Source: Helochares maculicollis (taxonomy: Eukaryota > Arthropoda > Insecta > Coleoptera > Hydrophilidae). From it: a DNA stretch of 52,787 bases. Position numbers and translations under genes: made by a program. Location of the stretch: assembly GCA_033557835.1 (NCBI GenBank), contig JAWQRO010000141.1:1-52787 (forward strand), read 5' to 3'. The notes beneath the pieces are model-generated. The model did not search any database. It was not told where the DNA came from and was given only the letters and a program-made list of their open reading frames with translations. Positions within the stretch are counted from its first letter, which is position 1. Every line of letters begins with the position of its first letter. Below, in pieces: positions 1-10,685 of the stretch.

Positions 1-364
1 GTTCACATCTTCTCGGTCTTCTGAGAACATTTTGTACCACCGATAAACGTTGCTTCGGTCCAAGGTAGCTTCTCCGTATGCCACAGTCAACATTCGGAAT
101 GCATCCGCGCACTTAATTTCGTTTTTCACACAAAATTTGATAGAGGTTCTTTGATCCATTTTTTGAATAGGTAAAAATCGAAGACGAGTCAAAATACGTG
201 CAAGCAAAGCAGGTGTCAACAATTAACTGAACACTCAAAATGCCCGAACTTGTCGGTAGAAGTGAGAGACATGAGTCCCAACATAACGCCACAAAAAAAT
301 CGAAATTCGAATTTACGTAACCCGCGAAAATTGAAAATTCGCGATACTTATTGAATACACCTCG
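1..364 (-). mobile_element. mariner (DD34D) copy, 5' end, cut by window edge
   Basis: On the minus strand this is the 5' end of a mariner transposon. It has a terminal inverted repeat (about 334-364), an untranslated leader, and the first ~55 codons of the transposase, beginning MDQRTSIKFCVKNEIKCADA and running into the first helix-turn-helix (YRWYKMFSE). The ATG is near 160 and the gene leaves the window at base 1. The TIR, read outward-in as CGAGGTGTATTCAATAAG, matches the other end of the related copy that begins at 10,934. A TA lies directly outside at 365-366, as expected for a mariner target duplication. The reading frame shown is open, so this copy may be less decayed than the one at 10.9-12.1 kb. 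The catalytic DD34D part lies outside the window, so activity cannot be judged. Confidence 0.85.
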
Positions 365-1678
365 TATACTTGAAAGCAACTAGGCAGATCAACAATAATA
401 CTAATGATAGACCGAAATGGAAGAGAGTAAGGAATTATAGAATCTAGAAGAAAAGTTATAAATCCAGACGAAATCTCGGAGAAGTTAAACCCAAAGATAA
501 AGAATGTTCCCCAAAGAGATCTCAGATTAAAGGTCTACGTAATCATGTTTACCTTGATTCAACTTAAAAGCAATAAAACTCCGTTTATGGCGGAGCCTTG
601 GCGAAACGTTTAAAAGAAAATGAAATACTAATCAAGAATGGAGATAGAAAAGCATTAGAAAACTATTTCCCCATTTCACTACTCTCTCAAATATTGCAAG
701 TTATTGTGGAGCATCTTTACTAATAGAATCATTTTCAGTAAAAATTCCGATAGGGAGCTAGTTAGGATTTCGCAGAGGTTACGGCATGTAAGCCCCTCTC
801 TTCACCAGACATTAATGGGCAAGGCCAAAGAGTACCTTTCTAGCTAAACTTATGAGAAGATGTTCGATATCATGAAATTATGGAGAATTGACAGTTCTTC
901 AAATAACAGCAGATTACATTTTAGATATAAACAAGTTTTACAGAATAAATTCTAAATAGCCACTATGACCCATTATGTTTACAGAGATCTCTGCGGCAAT
1001 ACAAATAATAAAGAATGTTCACGGCAAAGGACGCTTTATATCTTATAAACTGCTGACATTAGCAAAGGTAGTTGGTTTCAGACAACCACCACAATCTCAG
1101 GTAGGTGGGTGATGTTGTACGCATTTCGTCAACTTTGGAATAAGTTCTTGGAATAATGGCCAACATAAACAAAACAATATCAGAGAGAATCACCAAGTCA
1201 TAAGAAGCGATATGCTCTAAGAGTGAATAGTTTTGGCAATACGATATTCACGTTCATCACATTAAGAAGCTGTACTAAAATTTACACTCTCAGAAATATT
1301 ATTAATTTGGTATGAGGACTAAGTAGAGTACATATTCTATCCAACGAACAACTTAACTTGCCATACGATAGAGTTGATTTAGCAATGTCGCAATGACTAC
1401 GTCTTGTTATAGAGGGTTAAAAACTGCAGCAATTCAGCATAGAAGGTATGGGAGCAGGTGAATTGTAATTTAAGCTAATTTGTTAAAAACAATTCGTAGA
1501 GACTGGTGTAATAAACAAAAGTCCTATTAAAAAGCAAGATAAATAAATTGATTTGACAGCTTCAGCTATTTACTGGCCGGCTAATTAATTGATTTGCTGC
1601 GATAATACGTGGAATCAAGATTTCAATATTCTATCCAGGCAATGTGCACATTAACGGCTTCTATGCCGGTAAAATATA
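365..1678. other. gene-free AT-rich stretch
   Basis: No exon with credible splice sites, RNA gene or recognisable transposon was found here on either strand. All frames are broken by frequent stops. It could be intron of the Adf1-like gene whose last exon lies at 9,489, or old decayed repeat. Confidence 0.5.
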
Positions 1679-1850
1679 TTCTCCGTCTCTACTCTTTCCC
1701 GATCTATCTCTCTTTCTCTACTCTTTCCCGATCCCTCTCTCTTTTTTTCATTACTCTTTCCCGATCTCTCTCTCTTTCTCTTTCTCTACTCTTTCCCGAT
1801 CTCTCTCTCTCATTTACTATTCTTTCGCAATCTCTCTCCACGTTTTGTTT
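1679..1850 (+). repeat. pyrimidine-rich minisatellite (CT tract with CTTTCCCGATC units)
   Basis: The plus strand is almost purely C and T. It is built from imperfect repeats of about 25-35 bases, each a run of CTCTCTTT followed by the phrase CTACTCTTTCCCGATCTCTC. The CTTTCCCGATC core appears four times, and a degenerate fifth unit (CTTTCGCAATC) closes the array. The open frames across it are low-complexity Ser/Leu/Phe strings and are not genes. Confidence 0.85.
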
Positions 1851-3117
1851 AGCTTCTACAGTTTTATCGTTCTAGCTGTGTTTCTCATATTTTGCCTCGG
1901 CTGCTAGTGACTAGCATATCTAATTCGTATCTGGGTATTAGAGCATAAATTTGTATCGCCATTATTTAAAACCAGATAAATGTAGTTCCAAGTATGCAAG
2001 CAAACACCGGATTGGTGAGTAAAGTGAAGAAAAGGTTTAAACGAACCACATTTCGCTTCTGATTTTTTTTCATTACAGAGTGGAGCCGCTCCCTTTGCGC
2101 ATTTTCTTCTTTTTTTGTAAATGAAAACTATTTATGCTATTCATTAATTTTTTCTGGATACTACGTATGGTCATTTTAGAAAACATTTTCTTGTTCTAAT
2201 GTCGACATGTCCATTTAAGAAAAATGTGAATTGATCCTTGAAGCAGATATTTAGAAGAATGTTAGAGGGGGTGAAGATAATAAAATTTTATATAGTTTCA
2301 CAAAACTGGATACTCCTCTTGAAGTCATCATTATGAAAGTATTGTAATATATGCAACTGATATGTATGAAAATGTTGCAAGATAATATTTCACTGACAAT
2401 AAACGACAAAATTGAAGTGAATTATATGAAAATAGATTTTACAAAAATCCATGCTCATATTTATTACAATTTTGTATAAAATATTTTTAATTTTTATTTC
2501 TCTTATCAAGTACGCTGAAGACAACTCTTTAATTTAGTTGTGAGAATCCAGTACATTCATGTGGTAAAAACCGAAATAAGTTAACTAAGAACTTAATAAT
2601 AAATTTTTATTTATCTGTTGCATTAGACGTCACAAAACATGATCTAATTGTAAAAGAAATTGAGTTACCTGTGATGATGTGCCACACTTCCCATTTAAGA
2701 GTTTAAAGATTGAATCAGCCCTCGCGAAAGAATTCTGCCTGTAAGCTTGCAAATATTCGAAAAAGCTTCGTCTCATCACATTAGAATTGGCCTTCCAGAA
2801 TTTTTATATTATTCGTGGGAATCATGATATTAAGGATTGATACTGGTATGATGTACCTATTTGGTGTAATCACCACAAATCTATAATATTCAACTGGCTT
2901 ACTTTACGTTGGAAGTGAGTTGTTGAAGATAAAGTAAGTCCCCAGCTATATACAAGCCTGTAGAGATGATAAATACAAAACTCTATTCATATTTCAGTTT
3001 TGTATTTGTTTCAAACGCCATTAGTTTTAGAAGCAAGAAATACAACCTTATTTTATTGTTTACTGTTTTATTAAATCTAAGCTGTACTATATTTAAGATG
3101 AATTTTTTCATTTGCAG
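1851..3117. other. gene-free stretch containing an old repeat fragment
   Basis: No gene was recognised. Bases about 2,675-2,845 can be aligned by eye with about 25,165-25,305 (shared words such as CAAATATTCGAAAAA and TGATATTAAG/AGATATTAAG). The second site lies just downstream of a transposase relic, so this is probably a fragment of the same element family. Confidence 0.45.
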
Positions 3118-3143
3118 GAACTGCTGCCTATTCATCAGCTGAG
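3118..3143 (+). CDS. candidate 26-nt micro-exon of the Adf1-like gene
   Basis: A 26-base segment is bounded by a strong acceptor (T-rich tract then TTTGCAG) and a strong donor (GTATGT). Read with two bases completing a codon, it gives TAAYSSAE and ends in phase 0. The exon at 9,489 also begins in phase 0 and opens SQAAEEESPQ, so the two would join as a Ser/Ala/Glu-rich linker. The splice signals and matching phase are visible. That the piece is really spliced is inference. The preceding exon, which must end with one spare base, was not found. Confidence 0.35.
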
Positions 3144-4043
3144 GTATGTTATTTAAGAATTATTACAGCTCCAATTACTTTTTAAGAAGGCTCGTTTTCA
3201 CACGGTATTTTTGCGATATCCAATAACGTATATGTATAATGTTAAATTTCTTTCGGTCTCAGATTGTATATCTTAACAATCCATTATCCATCTCTTTTTC
3301 CCCTCTTTAGGAATCACTTGTTAGCGGGAAGCGCTTTGCCTGCCTCGCGCTCTGCGTCCTATTCTCACTTCTATTGCCTGCTTGACTCTGCTTCGCATTC
3401 GTGTCTGTATGAATGCTCAAACCATCGAAGTTGCCTTTCATCTATAATTGGTTTCAGAGCCGCTACGTTCAGCATTTCGTGGATTCGATCGTTTCTGATT
3501 CGGTTTCTGCGTGTCTCGCCCGCTACTCTGGCTTTCGTGTTTCTCTAGGAATGGTAAATTTTCGGCGTCACACATTAGAATTTCATTCTTCCCATCACTA
3601 TTTATGATCGCCTTGAAGTAATTGAACGGGTTTGGGTTTCCAGGTAGTTCGGATTATCAGCTCTTAGTTTCCTTTATGTTCATTTTAAGTAGACGTAGCC
3701 TGGGTTTCTGAGTATCGATTTCCGTTCCTTTTATTCTTAATTCTTATGCCCGCTGTTTTATCGAGCTTTGTAGCCGCGCTATGCTATCAAGGAAATATTT
3801 AATTATTGCCCAATAGATAAGTGGACTTAACTATTAGATTGGAAAATTCACTCGGGAGACTTTTGAAGGTGGGTTTCGAACATTGTTTTGATTAGTGACA
3901 TGGCGCGCCTCTATCATCGGTTTATCGCAGCCTATACGTGGGAACTACCAACTGCTGTATAAATGAAAGCTTTAGAAAAATCGTAAAAGTTTTGGGTACA
4001 CAATATTGCATCCAATAAATATGCATTTGAGCGGTTTGTTAGT
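3144..4043. other. non-coding stretch with a GC-richer block at about 3,300-3,560
   Basis: No gene was recognised. Around 3,310-3,560 the sequence has visibly more G+C and more CpG (GCGCTTTGCC, CTCGCGCTCTGCG, TCGTTTCTGATTCGG) than its surroundings, like a promoter or first exon. No start codon with a convincing downstream splice partner could be tied to it. Confidence 0.4.
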
Positions 4044-4649
4044 ATGGATTATATAATGTCCCACTCGAAACTGACTCTAAAAACCTGTGAATTGATCTGC
4101 AGTTGGTGCAACGCGTATTACTTATACCGGCCTCAAAGCGCAAACGCGGCGAGCCTTAACACATTCGACTCTGTAGGTCCGGCACTTGGTCATTGCAGAG
4201 TGACAACAGCAAGCATGAGGTATACCGTACCACATAGAGAGTTCATTGTGAATACCTACAGTGTCACCAGGTCAGTAAAACAATGCCAGAGAGAATACCG
4301 AAAGAAATTTGGAGGAAAAACTGTCCCTACCAAGAATACTATCAAAAACTTGTTCAAAAAATGGACGATGACGGGAACCCTGGTGGATACTCATTCTGGG
4401 GGACGACCTCAAATGCCAGATGAAATAGTACAAGACATTAAAAACCGGTTGAAAAATTTCCCAAAGAAATCAATGCGTCTCTTAGCGCAAGAAAGCGGGT
4501 ACTCAAAATCTACTTGTCAACGCGCCGCCGAGAAAATAAAGGTATGTTCGGTTATTCAAAATTTTCAAGGGTCAGCTCCCAATGGGAGTAGTGTATTTCA
4601 TTACACTAGTACATATTTTACAACCACCTCTTCCTGGTTAAAAAGCTAA
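4044..4649 (+). pseudogene. Tc1/mariner-superfamily transposase remnant, N-terminal HTH (DUF4817-like) only
   Basis: The useful part runs from an internal ATG at about 4,215 (MRYTVPHREFIVNTY) to about 4,540. It resembles the N-terminal DNA-binding region of insect transposases annotated with DUF4817: an HTH beginning YTVPHREFIV, a KTVPTKNTIKNLFKKW segment, the linker SGGRPQMPDE, and a second HTH ending KSMRLLAQESGYSKSTCQRA. The DDE catalytic domain that should follow is absent. The homology stops right after AAEKIK, where the DNA reads AAAG then GTATGTT, a good splice-donor sequence. The 57 residues upstream and the tail to 4,649 look unrelated to the family. It is either a truncated element or, less likely, an exon built on a transposase HTH. 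Confidence 0.6.
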
Positions 4650-4827
4650 CAGTAATTTCTAATCTCCCAACATTTAATAAGTTCTCTGACAAACCAAGCT
4701 CCAGGTTTGTCTAAATTGGGTAGTTTTTGGTCTTTTCTGCGAACGTTTGAAGGATTATATTGTCTAATTTTCTTTCGCTTACGAAAAAGTTGCTCCGTTT
4801 CGATAATGACAATGATATCTTCTCATA
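4650..4827. other. short AT-rich spacer
   Basis: Nothing recognisable lies between the HTH remnant and the repeat that begins at 4,828. Confidence 0.4.
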
Positions 4828-5210
4828 TACAGGGTGTTGCAGAATTAATTTCCAATACTTAACCCACATGTTAAGAACGCCAATGTGACCATGACCTGGT
4901 ATTTTCTAACTATAAATAAAAATGTTGAAAATTTGGCTAATTTGGGACTCATGGCATAACTGAAATGATGCCGATAGACCATTCTGAGTTAAAGAATATT
5001 ATGCAGACACAACGGCAACGGTATTGCTATAAAAATAACGGTATCACAATTAAAAACGTCGTCAGATCCTTTAAAACGTCGAGATTAAATTTTTTCATGA
5101 ACACAAAACCGTCCTTATCAATGAGAAACAGAAAAAGAACATAAACAACCATTAAAGCCAAAATTTATAGCTCCACGTTTTTTCGAATCATTTAAAACAG
5201 AACATGACCT
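4828..5210 (+). repeat. truncated copy (A) of the 1.4-kb TIR element
   Basis: This fragment begins with the same end as the two long copies (TACAGGGTGTTGCAGAATTA, preceded by TA). It follows them for about 380 bases with scattered substitutions, then stops at the phrase GACCTCTGAAAAC. In the long copies the matching sequence continues for about another kilobase. It contains an open run of roughly 55 codons starting MMPIDHSELKNIMQ that is also detectable in both long copies. Confidence 0.7.
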
Positions 5211-5484
5211 CTGAAAACAAAACAACTTTAATTTTCTTTTAATAATTCGTTTTTATTTTGAAATGTTTTCAAAAATATAAGCTTTGTCGATTTGCTGAAG
5301 CAATTATTTCAAACATTGAGTTTTTAAAAATTCATGCGGTCCGATTGCATCAGTACTTAATTGTATTGTATTGTGTTGTTCGGCCCTGAGAACTAAAAAT
5401 ACGAAACATTGCTTAAAAAATATTGGGGGTCTCCACTCAACATTCGCGCATGCGTTTACATTACAGCATAAACAACCGGGTGTA
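5211..5484 (+). repeat. left flank shared with the repeat at 16,817-17,148
   Basis: This block matches 16,817-17,148, including CAGTACTTAATTGTATTGTA and CATAAACAACCGGGTGTA directly before the TIR. The other copy carries about 60 extra bases near its start, so this one has a deletion or the other an insertion. Because the flank is shared, the real repeat unit is larger than the TIR-bounded element. Confidence 0.75.
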
Positions 5485-6915
5485 TACAGGGTGTTGCAGA
5501 ATTAATTTCCAATACTTAATTCACATGTTAAGAACGCCAATGTGACCACGACCTGGTATTTTCTAAGTACAAATAAAATTGTTGAAAATTTCGCTAATTT
5601 GGGACTCCTGACATAATTGAAATGATGCCTATAGACCATGCTAAGTTAAAGAATATTATGTAGACACAACAGCACCGTTATTACTATAAAAATAATGGCA
5701 TCACAATCAAACACGTCGTTAGATCCTTCAAAACCTTTCTAATGAACGCAAAGCTGACCTTATCAAAGAGAAACAAAAGAAAGAACATAAGCAACCATTG
5801 AAGTCAAATTTTATAGCTCCGCGATGTTTCGAATCGTCTAAAACAGAACGTGACCTCGAAAAAAGATCGCTTTGTATTACTATCTTCCGCTGCAAGAAAG
5901 ACGATTACATCATACATCGCAAACTAACGTCACCTTTATCTCTCTAAAATACCGGCATCACAATCAAAACAAACCGTCATAAGCACAAGATAAAATTATT
6001 TCGCGAGAACAAAACCTTCCTAATAACATAAAGACGTAAAGAAAAGAAGAACATAAACAACCATTTAAGTAAAATTTTATTCGAGCGCGTTTTTTGAACT
6101 GGAGATCGAACGTGACCTTGAAAGAATATCGCTTTATATTACCGCCCGCAAGAAGGGTGGTTACATCTCAATCTATACAATAACTTAATTGTCGACATTC
6201 TTTATCGTTAAAATTCGATGGCTACTTAAATACGATGGGGCTAGAGTCCATTTCTATCACAATTAACAGCACAAATTCATGTTATTGCGACGATAGACTG
6301 ATCCAACAGTCTTCTTCTATCGATAACACATGCACTACTTCTCTTGTGTCTGTGGTTGTACATTTTTTGCGCTTTACGTTTTTTTATGAACATTCGCTTT
6401 TATTTTTATCACCTTGTTTACAATAAAATGATGGCTTTTCTTGTTTCGTGCTTAGTAAGTTCAGATGATTTGCATATTAGTAAATATTGTCTTTCTTTGA
6501 ATAAGGCATTAAGAAAAGTTTAGCTAACTTATGTAATAGTAAATAATGTATTAAAAACAAATTGAAATGAACGCAATCCGACCATACACGCGCGCTTGTT
6601 TTTTCTCCCCGGTTGCAATTTATTAACTTTTTTGGCTCGTCTTTATTGCTTTTCAACGAGGGTTTTTTATTATTATTCCTATAGTTTCAAGTCCAGATGC
6701 TTTAAGCGTAAACAAGAAGGTGATTGTTTGAAATACCGATAAAATTCGTCTGTCGTCGTTCGACCGACGACGTCATAGGGAATTCCAAAATGTACATGTA
6801 ATTACTATCTCGGTTACTAATTAAGCTTAAAATTGCAAACAAAAACCTATCGCTTATTATTTCTAATATCTACCACCCCTTTAAGTTTTGTAACTTAATT
6901 TTGACACACCTTGTA
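5485..6915 (+). mobile_element. copy B of a 1.4-kb non-autonomous TIR element (Tc1/mariner-like)
   Basis: The left end TACAGGGTGTTGCAG and the right end, read inward on the other strand as TACAAGGTGTGTCAA, form a degenerate terminal inverted repeat flanked by TA. The whole is collinear with 17,149-18,561. No transposase is encoded; the frames are broken and the short open runs are not credible genes. It looks like a non-autonomous relative of a Tc1/mariner-type transposon. The TIR start and TA flanks are visible; the superfamily assignment is inferred from them. Confidence 0.65.
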
Positions 6916-8194
6916 TAATTTTAGTGTACACAATATTTTGCAATTTAGGCATGTTAATTTACGAATAAAGTACTCAATGCGTGGATAATTAATAATAGCC
7001 TTGAATGCTATGCACATCTGATTGACTACTTTCAGTCAAAGTACCACCCAAAGTATTGTTGAGCATATTGATTAGTTTTGGTCGCAATAAACTGCAAAAT
7101 ATCAATAAGTGTGCAACTATACCAATCGGCTTCAAATTATCGGTCGATATATTGGTTGGATGTAAACCACATTTCCTGTAAAACGTAACTGGCGAATTTC
7201 GCACAACGAGATCACTCCGCAATCTATTATCATTTGCTTCAAACAATACCATGTTCATCAGAATGACCTTATTTGAATGATTTGTCGCCAACAAAATTTG
7301 ATACGTAAGTAGTATATCATTGTTTTCAGAATGATCAAGTTTGCTAATGTCACGTGATCTGCAAAATAGTTTTGATTTTCCTCCATCAACTGACTTTTTG
7401 CATACATATTGTTAAGGTATACCCGACAAATATGTAAACATAGCTTATATTCTTGTAAAATAAATTCTAAAAAAAAGTATTCTTACACCTGATGTTGAAA
7501 GTAGTTGTAAAATAGTCACAATATTTTACGCACATCTATGTGGCATAAAACGTTATCTGATCTAATCGTACAAAAAAAAATAAAATATGTTTTATAATGG
7601 CTTGTCCGGACAAGTCTTAAAAGTGTGTAATAATGTTTTATCCACGAAAGCTGCAAACAATACTCAAGTTACCTTCACCGCAACCAATAATTCATTTCGA
7701 TTGCAGATTTACGCCACTATCTTTACTGCAGACGCTATAACTCTTATTGAGACTGTAATATGCAAAGTGTAACGAAAAGAACTATTTTAATAATATGATT
7801 GTTCCAATCGCTAAATTCTCGCAATGATTTCAGAAACGATGCATAGAGAAAGATATTATTCGAGATTGATTTGAAGTAAGATGCACATGGATATTTCACT
7901 TAATGAAAAATTAAACAAATTGGCAAAAAAATGTGTTGACCCAAGAAAATATTTATAAACATCTAAGTAAGAGTTGATAGTTTTTGTTGATTTTTCACTC
8001 TTGAAAACGAAGTTTTAATCAAACTTCTTGCAAGTACCATACAAAACACACATCTACTTAAAGTGCCGCTCTCTATCTCTCCATCTATTGGCTTAGCGGG
8101 AAAGTTCGGTCGTATTTTCCTACCTGGAGATAATTGTATCCGTCAGGTCAAGACAAGCAGGTAGAATGAGTTACGCAGGGTCATATTATTTAAC
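6916..8194. other. gene-free AT-rich stretch
   Basis: No recognisable gene or repeat was found. A minus-strand open run of 101 codons at 6,989-7,294 has no ATG at its start and no known domain, and a plus-strand run at 7,587-7,772 is equally featureless. Neither is called. Confidence 0.45.
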
Positions 8195-8674
8195 GTGCCT
8201 CTTATGAGATATAACAGAACTTCTTTCAATGCTTTTCAGCCTATAATTGTAAAGTGCAAAACGAGTAAAATGGCAGTGAATAAAGGATATTTAAGAGAGT
8301 GTATTTGGTCCGAGTTTCAGAAAGGAAGCAATGCATCTGTTGCTTGTAAAAACTTGTGCGACATGTTGGGAAGTGAAGTGGTAAATGTTCGAACTTGCCA
8401 AAGATGGTTTGCTAAATTTCGTTCCGGCAACTACAATCTCAAAGAAGATCCTCGGTCTGGGCGGCCATCCAAAGTCGATAATAACATTTTGCGGGCCATG
8501 CTGGAGAGAAACCCACGTCTAACTACTAGAGAAATTGCAAAGGAACTCGGCGTCCACCGTTCAACTGCCGATGAACACATCAAACATGTTGGATTTGTCT
8601 TCAAGCAGAGTATTTGGGTTCCTCAAAATTTGACTGAAAGAAATTTCAACTATTCCGTGGTACGAAAATCTTAA
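8195..8674 (+). pseudogene. mariner transposase remnant, paired HTH domain only
   Basis: From the ATG at 8,270 (MAVNKGYLRECIWSEFQKGS) this is the N-terminal half of a mariner transposase: a first HTH ending RTCQRWFAKFRSGNYNLKE, the linker DPRSGRPSK, and a second HTH (LTTREIAKELGVHRSTADEH) followed by the family phrase WVPQNLTERN. Homology then stops and the frame ends ten codons later. The catalytic domain, about two thirds of a normal ~345-residue transposase, is missing. The retained ~134 codons have no stop or frameshift, which is unusual for a dead copy and would suit a recent internal deletion or a retained DNA-binding protein. No TIR was identified around it. Confidence 0.7.
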
Positions 8675-9488
8675 TGCGCCTGATCACTTATTTGCAATAA
8701 TCGGGCGACCCACGTTTGTTTATTGAATCTTTCCTGAGCATCGTTTTAAATTTAAAAAACCAGAAGTGTCTTCACTCAACTTTCACGCACCTTTACTATT
8801 CGTATGACTGGACCACTGAACTATTGGCTCCACCTTGACCTGACGTGCTATTATAATATTATTAATTGACAAGATTTTCCCAGCCAAAAATTTTCCTTAA
8901 ATCCTGCAATATAGAACGCTTGTAAAGACTGCATAAACGTCTAATTTTCAAGTGTAAATTCATCTCCTAACAAGTAAAACCGAGAAACGATGCTGAATGT
9001 AATAAACGCGCATAAATATTATTGTAACATTTACAAGAATATTGTTTAAAGACTATCACTATCTTTAGAGACTATCAACTGATATGTAGCTAGTAGGACA
9101 GTAGATTTTAATTTAGTTTTTCAAAATCTTATCTGGATTCTAACATGTCTGAGTATGTTAATGTTTATTACAGATTATAGATTCTTTGTCCCAAAATATT
9201 TATAATAAATTCTTAGATAGTAAAAATAATTTTTGTTTCATGTATAATAGTAATTAATTTAAGTTTCATCAACATTACGTTTTATGAAAGTATGAAATCT
9301 ATCTGCTAGAAATATGAGCGAATAAGGATTGAAATACTATTTTAATTGGCCATCAGAAGTCATCTAATGCTGGCAACATTTTTCTATAAACGTATTCATA
9401 TATAAACGCATGTCGCGTGAAAACGAACCAATAACTGATGCACCTCTTAAATTAACAGTACTGAATAAATACTGGTTAAAATTTTCAG
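8675..9488. other. AT-rich stretch, probably intron of the Adf1-like gene
   Basis: No gene was recognised. It ends in a usable 3' splice site (ATTTTCAG at 9,481-9,488) that opens the Adf1-like terminal exon. Confidence 0.45.
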
Positions 9489-9890
9489 AGTCAAGCGGCA
9501 GAAGAAGAATCACCACAAACAAAGATAATAAAATTGGAATTCGAAGTGGATACCGAAGCACCATCTACATCTGGGATTTTTCCTGAGATTAAAATAGAGC
9601 CTGAAATATCCCCTCCTTCCTCGCCGAAGCCAGGAAACAGTAATAATACATTTCACCAAGTTTTTTTGAAAAATTCAACGGAAACTTCGTCTGAAGAACA
9701 TACCCCAGACTCAATTGTGAGTCTACCTCACATTGGGCAATTTGAGGCTGTTGGTATGAATGTGGCCCAAAAATTACAAATTATGAATCCTGTTCAAGCG
9801 ATGTACTGCGAAGCATTAATTCATAGAATATTAACAAAGGGTATGCTTGGAACTTTAACTGAACACACGGATGTGTGTGAAAACTTATAG
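9489..9890 (+). CDS. terminal exon of an Adf1-like (MADF/BESS-type) regulator
   Basis: An acceptor at 9,481-9,488 opens an exon of about 133 codons ending at TAG 9,888-9,890. It starts SQAAEEESPQTK, passes through an acidic, Ser/Pro-rich linker with repeated charged phrases (IKLEFEVD, IKIEPEISPPSSP), and ends in a helical segment, FEAVGMNVAQKLQIMNPVQA, followed by ALIHRILTKGML. That C-terminal block resembles the protein-interaction tail of insect MADF-domain (Adf1-like) transcription regulators. The N-terminal MADF domain would be on earlier exons not found here, and the 26-nt piece at 3,118 may be the preceding one. It probably acts in the nucleus. Family membership rests on the tail alone; specific function is unknown. 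Confidence 0.6.
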   Translation, partial: SQAAEEESPQTKIIKLEFEVDTEAPSTSGIFPEIKIEPEISPPSSPKPGNSNNTFHQVFLKNSTETSSEEHTPDSIVSLPHIGQFEAVGMNVAQKLQIMNPVQAMYCEALIHRILTKGMLGTLTEHTDVCENL

Positions 9891-10037
9891 GTACTAACTG
9901 ATACGGACCTCTAGAAATGACAAAGAATATGTGATATTACATTTCAAACAAACTAACAATAATGTATAAATGTAAGCAAAACTTTTAATTTAGTGTTAGC
10001 TACTAAGTACCACTTGCCATTGTATTTATGACTCTAA

Positions 10038-10043
10038 AATAAA
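10038..10043 (+). terminator. polyadenylation signal AATAAA
   Basis: A canonical AATAAA about 150 bases after the stop of the Adf1-like exon, followed by a T-rich stretch, marks the likely end of its transcript. Confidence 0.6.
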
Positions 10044-10060
10044 GTGTTCTATTTTTTGAA

Positions 10061-10685
10061 TACCCTTTTCTTTGCACATTACATCACAAATTTGTTATTA
10101 TTTTAAATAGTATAGGTTATAAACAGCAAATGATTAAAGACCGAAATACCAGAAGTTACACGGGACATATACATTCAAAATTGTTATCCTAGACCACACT
10201 CCAAAGTCATCTACAGAAACAGATTATAAAGAAACGTGATGTTAATTTCTCTAGATAATCATAGATTCAAAATCACATCAATGTTAATTATTTAAATGCC
10301 TCAATAAAATTCCATTATTGAAGTATCTGTGACAGACTCTTTTAGTCTTTGTCAACTATTTCAGAATTACTACATGTACTAGATCTGATATTTAGATAGC
10401 GGTTAATTGCAGGAGAAAACGGTGCGTAATATGTATCTCGCGTTTGATTATAATGGAACAGAAACACCGTCGAGTGCTTGGCTTTGCTTCATAACCATGC
10501 ATGCAACATATGTTCAACATTTCAAGACGGAGTAACAATCAAGCAACTGAGCCAAGAGCAAGAGTTACTCTAAAAAGCTAAATTAGTCTCATCTATTGGG
10601 AGTCATGTCGTCAGTTTTCTAAATTCTATTATGCAAATTAAAGGTAGAGTTTGAATAGGGTACTACAAAAAAATAGTTGTTTCAT
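10061..10685. other. gene-free stretch
   Basis: Past the probable cleavage site of the Adf1-like gene nothing is recognisable until the mariner relic that begins near 10,686. Confidence 0.4.

Noticed and set aside
1609..1907. Two overlapping Ser/Leu/Phe-rich open runs
   Set aside because: They are translations of the CT minisatellite.
6989..7294. Minus-strand 101-codon open run
   Set aside because: It lacks an ATG at its start and any recognisable domain, and AT-rich DNA of this length gives such runs by chance.
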